Position numbers and translations under genes: made by a program. A stretch of 64,000 bases of DNA from Chiua virens (taxonomy: Eukaryota > Basidiomycota > Agaricomycetes > Boletales > Boletaceae): contig JAHNUO010000004.1 in assembly GCA_019787685.1 (NCBI GenBank), positions 2,542,001 through 2,606,000 of the forward strand. Reading direction: 5' to 3'. The notes beneath the pieces are model-generated. The model did no database searches and had not been told where the DNA came from. It worked only from the letters and a program-made list of their open reading frames with translations. Shown here in pieces: positions 21,248-33,116 of this stretch; within the stretch, counting starts at the first letter, position 1; every line of letters starts with the position of its first letter.

Positions 21248-23615
21248 TTACCTTGTCAGGGACCGGTGCCTGGCTAAGGCTGGTACCTCCTAGAATAGGC
21301 ACTGTGGACTCCTGCTTGGGGCTCAATTGATACATGTTGGAGGGAGTAAAATTCGAGTGGGGTGTGTGTGTCGTGTCATTGGGATTCTTTGATGGAAATA
21401 TGTGCTAACACATGTGTACATAATTGGCTGCGATCATGATGTCACTTTCACAGTGCTTCAAGTGGCCGGCTATTTGCATGCAGTAAGTATATCAACGCAA
21501 CCGCTAAGGTCCAATGTTGTCCTCGAGAGCACTAACAACATGCCCAAAGTGAAAAAGAAATTGCAATGTACAGAAAAACTCTCCTTTTGTCCTGATTGCG
21601 GTAAACATTTTTTGAGCGAAACGAATGTGCTCCGTCACATGAACCAACCCTCAAACACTTGTGGTTCTCTCATTCATGATGACTCGCCAGTCCTGGACCA
21701 AGCCCAGACCCACCAACAACCTGTCTATCCCAATCACAACGCCTCAACTGAAGCGACCAGACTATTCCATCCAAACTCATCACCAGATCAGTTCCACTCT
21801 CAGTCAAGGTCCCGCATCGACACTGCTTCCGACTCGGAATCAGGTACCTTCTATGATGAGAATCATACCGCAGGATTTGCAGATTTCAGTTCAGATCGGA
21901 TGCACCCGGAATTCCCTTCCTCACCTCCCCCAGACTTAGACTCGGACTTGCTTCTGAACGTGGAATACCATCCAAACACACCTCAAGTGTTCCCTGGTGG
22001 TAAGACGTTCATGGATGAGTTCTTCTCGGATAAGTATGGACCATTGCGTCAGGAGAACTTACATTATCCTTTCGCTTCGTGGGAAGACTGGCAACTCGGG
22101 TCATGGCTATTGCGCTCAGGTCTCAGCATGGCAGTGATCGACAAGTTTTTGTGGCTGGACCTGGTGAGCAACAACTTCGTTCTCCATTTTATTTCAATTC
22201 ATTGAGATCAGAATCCCATAGATCAAGATGCTACCAGTTTCTTTCTGCTCCGCAAAGAAGCTACACCTACTCTCGGAGATCCTGCCAACCGGACCTCGTT
22301 GGAAATCTCTTTCAATCCACCCGTCAGTCCCAACTAAGCATGCCATGATACTCTATTACAGAGACCCCATCGAGTGCCTTCAAGCGTTACTTAGCCATCC
22401 ACTCTTCGAGCGACACATTTCCTTCATTCCTCGTAAAGTATGGACGACTGCCGCTCAATCAGTTCGTATCTACGAGGACTGGCTCTCAGGGAACCATCCT
22501 TGGGAATAACAGGTGAGGTTCAGGTTCAAATACGAGTAGTCCTAGTGTATCTCACCTCCTCTCCTTCAGGATGCTCTACCAGTTGGGTCCATGTTGCTAG
22601 GTGTTACGCCGTCATCCAACAAGACTAACATTTCTGTCATGTCCGGGAATCGCATGGCGCACCTGTTGCTCATCAGTCTCGCCAACCTTGAACCTGACAT
22701 TCGCAGTAAAGGCTCTCTCCATGGCCACCTTCTTCTCGTGCTCCTACCAGTCCCCTCTTTTATTCACAAGAAATCACGCGTCTGTGGGCTTTTGTCCGAT
22801 CGTTTATTCCACCAATGCCTGCACATTGTCTTGCATCCGTTGAAAGTTGCCACCACTGTTGGTGTTATGATGAGTGACCCAGTTGGTAATTTACGGTATT
22901 GTTACACTCCCCTTGCCGCATGCACCGCTGACACTCCAGAACAAAGTTCACTTGCAGGTACTAGTACTTGAGCGTCCCCCATCTCCACGGCAACATACAA
23001 GCAGTTCAGCGATAACATCCTTTACCCACGTCACAACGGCGACGAAACTAGATGCCAAATCCTTGCAATATGCTTGAAATCATCTCCGGACAATTACATC
23101 AACTTTCTCAAATATGCAAAGTCATACGGCCTTAACGGGGTCGATGTTCCATTCTGGATAGACTGGCCCCTGGCGAATCCGGGGAGATTTTTGAAGCTGG
23201 AGGTTCTTCACCATTTTCACAGGTTCTTTTTCGATCATAATCTACGATGGTGCATCATTGCGCTAGGCAATGCTGAGCTCGATTACCGTTTCACCCTTAT
23301 TTGCACACTCATCGGATATCGCGCCTTTAGGGAGGGAGTTTCAAAGTTGAAACAAGTGACCAGATGGGACCATCATTCGATGCAACGGTACATCGTCGGA
23401 GCCATCTCCAGTGCAGTTCCTCAGCGTTTCCTGATTGTGGTCCGTGCACTCATGGACTTCCGATACATTGCTCAACTACCTTCCTTCAATGACCATGTCT
23501 TATCACGATTGGATGCTTCCCTCAAGTTATTTCACGACCACAAAGATTCGATTATTACTGCTGGTGCTTGTTCTGAACATTTCCACATTCCCAAACTGGA
23601 ACTTTTGCAGCACGT

Positions 23616-24321
23616 TGTAGGAGTTAGATACTCCCTACGGTTGTAGGATACATTTTCCTCACTCTTCATCATGTCATATCATCTCCCATCTCATCCGCCA
23701 TCGACTTTGTGCCAGCCCGGTTTCATTCCTAGCGTTTACAGATCATCCGAATCCAATCCGAGTCCAATCCGAGTCAATGCGATCCAATCTGGTTCTTTCG
23801 TATGTATTCTGCTTCATCCGATTTGACTTGTTCTACTCGATTTGGCCTTATTAAGGTCATTACTATCCTAACACCTTTCCTTTCTTTGTCATCTACAAGG
23901 TTTGACACCCCCTTCTTTCCATACTCACCCTACGTCAATCCTGTACACTTACTTAGGGTCGGATTACCTTTAACAGTCCTGGGTTATGCCCAGGACTATA
24001 AAACCATGTTTCTAACACAAAAATATTGCCTTTCTGCGTTCAGGAAGATCTCCTGTTTACTCTCCCGTGCATGAGTGAGCTGGATAGTTTCTCTTTTACC
24101 TCGTCCTATCGTTCCTTGGCATCTCATCTACTCGAATCAATACTCTCATCGCCTCGCCTCCACCCGGATACTTTACATCGACCACTTTTCATTCCGGATT
24201 GTCCAGCAGCCTCTAGGACTCTTAGACAAACCTGAATCCATCATCCCTTCAAACATAACCCCCCTTGGGACGAACCTATCGCCCCACCTTTCTTCTTATC
24301 ACCTATTATTACTTTTCTACA
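23616..24321 (+). repeat. 5' LTR of element H
   Basis: 706 bp, TGTAGGAGTTAG...TTTTCTACA, with a TATA-like ACTATAAAACC near 23995. It differs from the 3' LTR at roughly a dozen places, nearly all transitions at CpG. Confidence 0.9.
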
Positions 24322-24323
24322 AC

Positions 24324-24340
24324 TGGAGCCCACCGCGAGG
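24324..24340 (+). other. tRNA-type primer-binding site of element H
   Basis: TGGAGCCCACCGCGAGG starts 2 nt after the LTR. The leading TGG matches the complement of a tRNA CCA end. I did not identify the tRNA. Confidence 0.65.
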
Positions 24341-24631
24341 GGAGGTTTCAGAAGGTTCGGATTCGGACGTCTTTGCTCTCCTACTGCTTTCCCTTCATTT
24401 TGCCACGCACCTCGCCTACATCTGTCCCTGACTTGTGCCTTAGCTGGTTTCACAAACCTTATATTTTTTTTTGGATCCGGTTACGATACCTTCTGACTTT
24501 TAGTCCCCGTTCACCCTGCTCGCACCCCTGTACCGTTACTAACCCTTCTTCCGTGTCTCACGATACATCCGCCCTTAGCTACAAAGGTCACGAGCGCATC
24601 AGACAATCAACTGACACCATTTCCGTCCATC

Positions 24632-26404
24632 ATGATCGCGGCTAGCATAATCCGGATGCCATATCGAGGCACCCTGGATGCACCAACCTTCAGCGGAAAA
24701 GCTTCCCATCTCCAACCATATCTAGATGACGTCAACTTTCTTTGCACATGCGTTGGACTGCCCCAATCGAAGAAAGTACGGTATGCATTGCATTACATCA
24801 ATCCCAGTATATGCGACCTTTGGGAGACCCTACCTGAAGCGGTTGCTGATCCACCGGATTGGCAGGCGTTCGTTATAGCCATCAAGACACTCTACCCGGA
24901 ACTCAATAACCGGTACCGTTTTGAGGATCTCCAAAATCTCGTCAATCACTATCGATCCAAGTCAATGCGCTCCCTTGACAAGCTGGGGAAGTATATTCGG
25001 GAATTTACAAAAGTATCATCATTCCTTCTCACCCGACAACAAATAGCAACTCTTGATCGAGACTTTCTTTTTCTTAGTGGTTTCCCAGTCGATTTACAGT
25101 ACGAGATTCATCGATGGTTAGCGATCCTGCAACCGGATATCCACCCGGGTGCCTCGTATGCGCTCAATGACGTTTGTGACACAGCCGAGTTTCTTTTATC
25201 AGGATCACATTCTTATTTTACACCTACACCTTCGCTTTGCCTTCGATCACCTTCACTTTCGCTACCTGACACTTACAATCTGCTTCCGTATAAGCGACCC
25301 ATCTCTTCATCCGTTTTTATTTCACCATCAATCCAAGGACTGCCTACTAACTCATATAGTGCTGTGGTTATCGCACTGGTTACGGACATCAACCCGTGTG
25401 TTGCTCTGTCATCACGACCATCGGTTACAGAACGACCAACAGATTTTATTATCGATTCGACCGTGTTAACTGAACCGGTCTCACCACTCTCAATCCCGAT
25501 TGCACCTTGTACAACCGTCATCATGACACCTCTCAGCATCACGGATGCGCGGTCAGCCTGCCCTTGCGACCTACTTGACATCGAACCAGACACTCTGTCA
25601 TATTCGGTAACAACTCGGCTGGTAGTACATGACACAGCACCACGTCCAACCGAAACCGGTCGTGATTCGGACGATCCAAATGACAGATCGGTAGAACCTA
25701 TAATCAGCCCCGCCATTTCCCAGCTACGAAATACCCCCGTTGTCGTGTCCACACCCGGTCTCGCATCCGATCCGGCCTCTCGTCCCATTCCCCCGAAATC
25801 ACTCTCAAATGCTCCCTATCGACCCATCCCCCATTCGCGCCGATCATTTTCCCTTTTCCTACTACAGCTGCTCCATCCGTGGACTGCTATTGTACCGAGT
25901 CAGGCATTACCAGCCGGTAATATTGTTTCGATCCGCAGTATACACGAGCCCCCTCGGCTGTACCCTGACCGTCCCAGGCATTCATTTTTATCTATTTTTG
26001 TTTCATACCCGCGCAAGACTAACATTTTAGGACGAACGAGGGTCAGCTGGTTTGTAAGGGATCGTCATGATCCGCTGGCTGAGACAGTCCCAACCGGTCG
26101 TATCCGGATTGCTGCCGTTTTCATACTCCCAAGGCCCACGAAACATCTGAACGTTCGTGCGGGCACCTTTCGACTACTCATTCTACCTACACACGAGTCC
26201 TTATCCCATTTTAATCCGCCTCCTTCTTGCATTCGTTCATCCGCGTTTCTGTCGTTTACTATTCAAGTTCCCCTCGTTCACATCCGGTCTTCTGTTACAG
26301 CCACTTTGCCTTCGTCCTCACCATCCGCCTGGGTAGCTGGTTTCACCACGGAGCCTTCAAAACTTAATCCGCCTATTCCTCATCTGTCACTGCTTAATCC
26401 ATGA
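24632..26404 (+). CDS. gag: Gag-like protein of element H
   Basis: 590 aa. The codon at 24632 is ATG, in context CCATCATGATC. The first ~190 residues are a Retrotrans_gag-like helical domain, with APTFSGKASHLQPYLDDVNF, then FVIAIKTLYPELNNRYRFED and LDKLGKYIREFTKVSSFL. The remaining ~400 residues are Ser/Thr/Pro-rich and of low complexity, without a CCHC knuckle. There is no pol frame after it. A second short ORF (26401-26679, 92 aa) follows with a 4-base overlap and may be a frame-shifted continuation. The reading frame is intact, so H could supply Gag while using pol from another element. Confidence 0.72.
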   Translation: MIAASIIRMPYRGTLDAPTFSGKASHLQPYLDDVNFLCTCVGLPQSKKVRYALHYINPSICDLWETLPEAVADPPDWQAFVIAIKTLYPELNNRYRFEDLQNLVNHYRSKSMRSLDKLGKYIREFTKVSSFLLTRQQIATLDRDFLFLSGFPVDLQYEIHRWLAILQPDIHPGASYALNDVCDTAEFLLSGSHSYFTPTPSLCLRSPSLSLPDTYNLLPYKRPISSSVFISPSIQGLPTNSYSAVVIALVTDINPCVALSSRPSVTERPTDFIIDSTVLTEPVSPLSIPIAPCTTVIMTPLSITDARSACPCDLLDIEPDTLSYSVTTRLVVHDTAPRPTETGRDSDDPNDRSVEPIISPAISQLRNTPVVVSTPGLASDPASRPIPPKSLSNAPYRPIPHSRRSFSLFLLQLLHPWTAIVPSQALPAGNIVSIRSIHEPPRLYPDRPRHSFLSIFVSYPRKTNILGRTRVSWFVRDRHDPLAETVPTGRIRIAAVFILPRPTKHLNVRAGTFRLLILPTHESLSHFNPPPSCIRSSAFLSFTIQVPLVHIRSSVTATLPSSSPSAWVAGFTTEPSKLNPPIPHLSLLNP

Positions 26405-26679
26405 GTACATATAACGCAGCCCTTGCGTACTTTCGATGCCCGGGAGGTCATCATTTCAGTTCCCCTCGGTGTGAGCTTGGTTGGTACCTAATACCAAGCT
26501 CAGTTTTTCACGTTTTTAGTCGCATAACACGCACTTTCGATGCCATCCGCTCGTATACGGATCCGTTTCTGCACATTACTAACCGGTTCATTGATTTTAT
26601 AGTTCAACCTGATGATCCGCCGTTGTTAGTCGACGTTGTGACTACTTGGCAATGGTCCAAGCATTGTCTCAAAGCATAA

Positions 26680-27209
26680 AACATAAAGTCAGCCACATGA
26701 TATGTATCCGTCTCTACCCCGGGATTCAACTGGTGCTCTCTATCTCACCCCGGGATTCGATCCGGTGACTCTAAAATAACGAAAACCGCCGCTAAACACA
26801 CAGACAATTCATATGATACACTCTTTCCTTCGATACAACAAGACAGAAAAATAAAACAATGAAACCAGTCGTATACCGCCAGTCCCTTTGCCTTCGATCA
26901 TAACCGTTGTTACTTAGATATTCACTTTCGCTACTACAAGTTCTTTTCTCTCATCCAAAACCGAATACTGTCATACACAATCCGGCCGCTTGGCGAAGCG
27001 ATTAGTGCAGGTATAGACTCGAAAGATGACCGAAGAAGACAAGCCGGATGGGCAACCACACCCCATATTAATTATTCTCGTTTCTTTTCACTCACATTTC
27101 GTTTTATTGATCACTTTCCATTCGTTGCTTAATTAGGGATCACGACTGGATTGGACAGAGGACACGGATCGATTGCTATACTACGACGCAGCAGGATCAA
27201 CGACTCTAT
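26680..27209. other. Element H, stretch without recognised genes
   Basis: No long ORF and no recognised motif. It lies between the gag-like ORFs and the 3' end of the antisense gene, so it may hold transcription ends for both directions. A short inexact repeat (ACCCCGGGATTC, at 26719 and 26755) is visible. Confidence 0.5.
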
Positions 27210-28496
27210 CTACAGAAGCTGTAGTACGGCCTTCACCTTCTCCAACTCAGCCTCCTTTGATGCAATTGCCGTCCCTTTATCCGCCAACTGCATCTCGAGC
27301 GTCTTGTACTCAGTTTTAGAGGCGAGCAGCTCTGCCTCCATAGCGAGCACGGCCCATTTGGCCGCGTCGACCTGAGAGCGCGTAGGTCCGTCTTGACCCA
27401 ACGTCTTCTGCTTCTTCTTAGGGCCCGTATCCTCTTCCTCCTCGTTGTCCACGATGGATGCCTTAGCCTTAGGATGCGGCTTCGGCCTTGCCTTGCGCAT
27501 ATCCGGAACCGGATTGGACAGTTCCACGAACAGTCGGCACGGTGGTATGAATACCACTGGTTTTTGTGAAGCTAAACCATGTATTAATACACATGGATTG
27601 ATGAGCAACGCATTATTACTCACCTGGGACCCTTGTCGCTTCTGCCTTCCCATCCGTCTTCGCCCTTTTGCCGCCACGTCCGCTTGAATATGTGCAGCTC
27701 TGGCGGTCCTTTCCGCAGCGTCTGCATACACAACTAGGAACCCCAAAGCAGGGGTACCCTGCACCCTCGCACCACTCGCATGGCACCTCGTGGTCGATGT
27801 CGCCTTCCTCCCGCAGCGAATCGGTATGGGTCGGCGGCGTGCTCTTGGCTGTGCTGCTTTCGACAATGATCGGCTCGTCCTCGCCCTCCGACTCATTCTC
27901 CATCACGATAGGATGCTGTGTGTATAACTTAGTTAGCATCGCGTGTACCGGATATGTATCCGGACACGCACCTTCCGTTTCTCTCTCCCCTCTGGCGCTT
28001 TCCCCTTCTTCTCGCACCTCCTTCGCATCTTCTCGTCCCCTGCGTCCTCTTGTTCCTCACTCTCGTGCACTGCCGCCGTTGCCTTTGCTGTGTCATCAGC
28101 CACCTTTTGTAGCTTCTTGGCCGCATCCCACCGTTCCATCGCCTTCTGTGACTCTTGAATCGTGAGGGTGACCGCATTGTCAACCCAAGCCTCGACGCCG
28201 GCGTCCCGAGCCTGTCGAAGGCAATCGCTGAGATGTTTCTGTAAAAACGAATAGTTCACGGTTAGTACACGACGAGACGCGATCGGTTAACTACATACCA
28301 GGATCTCATCCCATTCCTCTCGCCACATCATCTGCTCCTCGGCCAGGTCCTCCCTATCGTCTGGGATCGTCTTCACGAAGTCCCTAGTGTGTCCGTTCGC
28401 ATGCTTCAGCTCTGTCTCGGCGAAGACGTGTGGTTCGTACAGATTGACCGCTTTCTGCATGTCCACGTATTTGAGGATCGACTCGGCATACGACAT
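27210..28496 (-). CDS. Antisense spliced gene in element H: Cys-rich, coiled-coil protein
   Basis: Starts at ATG 28496 (MSYAESILKYVDMQ). Exon 1 ends near 28300 with GTATGTAG, and the acceptor TTTTTACAG lies near 28240. The next exon reads KHLSDCLRQARDAGVEAWVDNAVTL and a charged helical segment. A later exon has a Cys-rich motif, CEWCEGAGYPCFG followed by CVCRRCGKDRQSC. An intron (GTGAGT, near 27620) separates it from a last exon with a nuclear-type basic patch (GPKKKQKTLG) and a C-terminal coiled coil ending at 27210. The exact exon borders in the middle are uncertain. The same gene, decayed, lies in H2. A zinc-binding or DNA-binding role is a guess from the cysteines. Confidence 0.6.
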
Positions 28497-28649
28497 AGTG
28501 GAAGTGTAAAAGATAAAGAGAATGGAAGAGAAGTGTGGACACGACGCGTTCAAGTAATGTCCGGTGGCGCATTGTTCAGTTTTCAAACCCAGCTCACGTG
28601 TACATCACGTGACCAACTGAGGACAGTCGGCATCCAAGTTCCCCTTGGG

Positions 28650-29355
28650 TGTAGGAGTTAGATACTCCCTACGGTTGTAGGATACATTTTCCTCGCTCTT
28701 CATCATGTCATATCATCTCCCGTCTCATCCGCCATCGACTTTGTGCCAGCCCGGTTTCATTCCTAGCGTTTACAGATCATCCGAATCCAATCCGAGTCCA
28801 ATCCGAGTCAACGCGATCCAATCCGGTTCTTTCATATGTATTCCGCTTCATCCGATTTGACTTGTTCTACTCGATTTGGCCTTATTAAGGTCATTACTAT
28901 CCTAACACCTTTCCTTTCTTTGTCATCTACAAGGTTTGACACCCCCTTCTTTCCATACTCACCCTACGTCAATCCTGTACACTTACTTAGGGTCGGATTA
29001 CCTTTAACAGTCCTGGGTTATGCCCAGGACTATAAAACCATGTTTCTAACACAAAAATATTGCCTTTCTGTGTTCAGGAAGATCTCCTGTTTACTCTCCT
29101 GTGCGTGAGTGAGCTGGATAGTTTCTCTTTTACCTCGTCCTATCGTTCCTTGGTGTCTCATCTACTCGAATCAATACTCTCATCGCCTCGCCTCCACCCA
29201 GATACTTTACATCGACCGCTTTTCATTCCGGATTGTCCAGCAGCCTCTAGGACTCTTAGACAAACCTGAATCCATCATCCCTTCAAACATAACCCCCCTT
29301 GGGACGAACCTATCGCCCCACCTTTCTTCTTATCACCTATTATTACTTTTCTACA
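28650..29355 (+). repeat. 3' LTR of element H
   Basis: 706 bp, the same ends as the 5' LTR. Followed by ACGT (29356-29359), matching 23612-23615, after which the transposase reading resumes. Confidence 0.9.
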
Positions 29356-31723
29356 ACGTCGTACCTTCCATCCGAGATTCAGGTGCAGTGATGCAGTGGA
29401 GCACCAACGTCACGGAGCACACACATGTCACAGAGGTCAAGAATCCCACACGTGCTGGGAATAATCAAAACTATTATTCTCAGATCGCGCAGCATCTGGA
29501 TCATGCTGAGAAATGTTTTCGGTTTGACCTTGCAACAGAGATTGCAATCAAGCATAGGCTCGAAGATTGACCAGACGATGATGATGAGACGGAGGAAGTG
29601 AACGACGAGGAGAATGACGGGGAGCATGAGCCCAATGAGGAAACCCAGAATTTACTGCTCTACAACTCTCCCAATTGCAAAATCATGGACTACTTCAAAG
29701 TCACTGTTGCATTGGCCAACAATATGCGTCCCGGGGTACCACTACCTCTTCGAACGTTTGCGTCATCTACTATGGCTTTCCACTTAGCTCTCAAACCCTC
29801 TTTTAGCATGACCATAATGGAAGCTTCAGAATGTTTTAGCCTCCCCGACTTGAATGACGCCATCCGAGCGTGCCTAGATCGCTGTTCAAATGGCAAACCA
29901 CATGATCTGACAGGGCGAAGACTGGCTATGTTCGACTCTATCCTTTTGACGAACAGACTGCAAATTTGGTCTAAAATCCGGGTGCAACTGTGTACGTGGC
30001 ACAACCCGGAATCCGTCGAGCCCCCACAAACCCTCATAATTGCCCCCCCCTTGCAACAACATCCTTGTGGCTGTTATGATTGTGCAATCATCAGCCCTAC
30101 AGCCAGTAGTGATTGGCCTTGTGGAGGTTTGAATGGTACGTACATGCTTTCACGTCATCAACTCCCCCACATGGACTGAATCTAGTCACAGGGCATCTCG
30201 TCGTACAACTCTGTCTCATTTTCCATGTACCTGGTATCAACATGTTCTTTGCCTACATGCACCGCTTCAATGTCTCATCTGGAGCGGACTTTGCATCTGG
30301 TCTACATTCTCTGAAACGGGCAACGAGAAGGGACGGTTCACATCTCGGAGATATGATACCTCTGGACTGTATTCATTCACCCACTCACATTATCCCGCAG
30401 TTTGGTAAGGAAGCCAACTCGCACCTTACTGTCCACAATAGCTACAAGCTCTGCACCGACTTTTGGCTCAACAAATACTGGAATAAGCAAGCCTACTATT
30501 CCCTCACACTGTAGTAGATACGCAGACTTGGTTGCTATACACTACATTTGACATTTCAGGGCTGGTCGCGGAGTTCTAGAACTGTTTGTTGATATGATGA
30601 CATCAAGTCACTCAAATATGTGGCACGTAGACAGCAGATTGGCAATTGTACAGCATCCGTTTCATCCCCAACTTCAGCTCGATGAATGTCATACCACCAC
30701 CTCGAAATGCTATCACCTCGAACTCATTCACACCATTTATCCTGAAAACAGCATCAATACCCACTTCTGTGAAGCTCTACCAGGCCGTGCCTCTAGACCA
30801 GGACCTGCAAAACGAATTGCTCAATGCCACCCTCGAGGAGCCACCGCGGTGGAGGAGGGACAACAAGTTGAAGCATGACCTGCAATACGTCCAGTACATG
30901 TTTCGGATCTATCAGTCGCATATGAAGGTTCAAACCCCGGATCTCTTGCTGTTGAGTGAGGAACTTTATGACCATAAGTCTCACACTTGGCAGCCGCTTG
31001 TGATCCCATTCGTTCTTTGGGCCCGGGCACCTCGAGAATCTTCCACCGCCACAGCTACCAGTAGGGGGATGCGGAACAGGAGAGCATCCAAATTCAAGTT
31101 GTCGGAGGGTAGCTCATTGGGACGACATCGTAAGAACCACAGTCAGCAACAATTCACCATTACGAGGACAGTGCAAGACTCCGACCTTAATCCGGTGACG
31201 GAGAGCGAAGAAGGCACGTACATACCAAAGCCAGGGTCAGAGGAGATGAAGGTGGCATCGTGGCTAAACCATGTACTGGACGCTGTGCATCCGTCACACT
31301 CGATGGGCCCAACTTGACGGGCACGCACAAGACTGCAAACACAAGTTCTGGCCAATGAACAACGTCGCTGGTCTGCTGAATTCGCTATGAGACCTGCACC
31401 AGCGGATGTAGACTTGAAGATGAAACCTGACATCACGCTTCTCCAGAAGGATCCGTTTGACCCCAATGGGCCAAACTCGTGGCATCATGTTGTGTCTTTC
31501 ATCGAGCTCACTAGCTCGGAAGACTCATCCTCTCTGCGGAAGCAAGTCACGAGGAAAGCCTACACCGTTTTCGTGTCACAACCCGGCCATCGGTTTCTGA
31601 TCGCGCTATCCATCTTTCGCGGCCAGCAATTCCGCTTTCACCTTTTCAACCATTCCAGCATTGTTCACTCGTTAGCGTATTCTCTTCACCGTCAAGCTGA
31701 CGTTGAAGGTTATATATCCCGGC

Positions 31724-32318
31724 TGTAGTGCAATACTCAGGGGGATTGAAAGAAATAGAAAGAGGGTGAAGGAATGCGATTCCGTTCGACCCAGGGACAA
31801 CACTGAGTTGGTGAACGACGAATAATGGTTTTTGAGTAGTCCGAGATGAATCCGGGGCGAATCCGGATTAAAACGGATAGAAAAGCGGACACGGCAGTCC
31901 GATCCGGATTGAGAAAATACGAGGAGAGCGAGAGAAAACGAACGTCGACCGAAAACGATGTGAGACAGATGCACACAGGCAAAAGCTGCTGTATTTTGTC
32001 AATACAGTGAATTTATAGTCCTCGGGAATACCCTCAGACTTGTCCTAAGTAAGGATAATGATAAAAGAAGAAGGTTTTCGTACGGTATAAAGTTTGAGAG
32101 GCACCCGAACGTCCCTGCAAGGGCTGCGTGACGTGGTCTAGCCAATGCTAAGTACGAATAAGGAGCATCAAACATAAAATAAAAGAGTCCAAGGCAAAAC
32201 GGGTGTGGATACAGCAATCCGGATGAGTTCGCACAAGCAGACAGATCAGGATCGGGATCGGGTGACGACGGGGTGCGGAAACGTGCTATGTGAGCACAGG
32301 GAATACCTATTCCCTACA
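31724..32318 (-). repeat. Solo LTR inside the FunK1 gene
   Basis: A 595-bp segment with TGTAG...CTACA ends. On the - strand it has a TATA-like ACTATAAATTC and then C/T-rich sequence, similar in architecture to the LTRs of H but different in sequence. It interrupts the kinase between HSLAYSLHRQADVEG and the FAPKEF segment. I found no convincing TSD (CCGGC before, ACGTC after). Confidence 0.6.
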
Positions 32319-33016
32319 ACGTCCTTCTCCATGTACTTTACATGCTCACCTTCGCCCCCAAGGAGTTTGTTGGTTACGATCCCACGATCTTCTTCTCTCC
32401 CGTCATCGACCGATGCCTTCGACTTCGTCATTCTCCGACAATTCGAATTGGTGACGAAGAATACATCATCACGAGGCTCATTTTCAGCAGTGACTCTATC
32501 CGTGAAGAAAGCTGGTTCCACCAAAGAGTATGTTGTCAAGACCTCTTGGACTTGCGTCGGGCGCACCACAACTGAGGAACAGATGTTGGAGCGAATAAAG
32601 GAGAAAGGATTGGTGCATGGGCTTCCTACTCTCATCAGGGTGTGGACAGTTGTAATAAATGGGGTAGAGGATTCAACCGCCCTACGCCGACCCGATTATC
32701 TATACTCTACAGATGACACTGCAGAGGTTCGCATCCATCGTTGCTTACTTCTCGACCCCCTTGGCACCCCATTAGATGAATTCTGTTGCATCCAGGAACT
32801 TCTCAGCATCTTCATTGACATCATCGATGGTCAGTATCAAGCTGGTTGTGTGAGTTACGATGGCGCTAATAAAATAATAGTTCACGAGTTACTTGTCCAC
32901 GAATGTAACATTCTACATCGGGACATCAGCATTTGGAATTTGCTGATGTACGCATTTGATTACGGCTGTGGCGAAGAATGGCCATTTGCGTCAAAGAATT
33001 TGAACATTCTCAGCCG

Positions 33017-33116
33017 TCTAGCTAAGAGAGAACAAATACTCCGAAAGCACAAGTACCACCGCGGTCTCTAGCTAAGAGAGAACAAATACTCCGAAAGCAC
33101 AAGTACCACCGCGGTC
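33017..33116 (+). repeat. 50-bp perfect tandem duplication in FunK1
   Basis: Bases 33017-33066 are repeated at 33067-33116 (TCTAGCTAAGAGAG...CGCGGTC). Because 50 is not a multiple of three, the frame is lost right before the catalytic LIDFDYA motif. Confidence 0.93.

Larger units (their letters stand above)
23616..29355 (+). mobile_element. LTR element H: gag only, with an antisense gene
   Basis: 5740 bp with two 706-bp LTRs (TGTAG...CTACA, about 98% identical) and TSD ACGT at 23612-23615 and 29356-29359, inserted in the transposase gene. Two bases after the 5' LTR a tRNA-type primer site begins with TGG. The only sense coding region is a gag-like ORF. No protease, RT, RNase H or integrase motif was found. 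Between gag and the 3' LTR lies a spliced gene on the - strand. H is therefore probably non-autonomous. H2 at 8966-10432 is an older relative. Confidence 0.88.
21540..30514 (+). pseudogene. Plavaka-like transposase, split by element H
   Basis: Starts at ATG 21540 (MPKVKKKLQC). A C2H2-type finger (C-x2-C ... H-x3-H-like) lies at residues 18-45, followed by an acidic Ser/Pro linker and the segment EYHPNTPQVFPGGKTF and EDWQLGSWLLRSGLSM, typical of Plavaka proteins. Introns are visible at 22164-22220 and 22511 to about 22569. The core continues with NKTNISVMSGNRMAHLLLIS and GVMMSDPVGNLRYCYTPL, then IPKLELLQHV at 23610. Reading resumes after element H at 29360 with VPSIRDSGAVMQWS. It ends near 30514. 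Two in-frame stops (TAA 22507, TGA 29567) and the H insertion make it inactive. Family assignment is from recognised motifs. Confidence 0.82.

Noticed and set aside
25273..25788. A 171-aa minus-strand ORF
   Set aside because: It lies opposite the low-complexity part of the H gag-like ORF and has no recognisable feature.
23611..29360. Five-base TSD for element H
   Set aside because: CACGT and ACGTC do not match. The shared four bases ACGT fit the TGTAG...CTACA borders.
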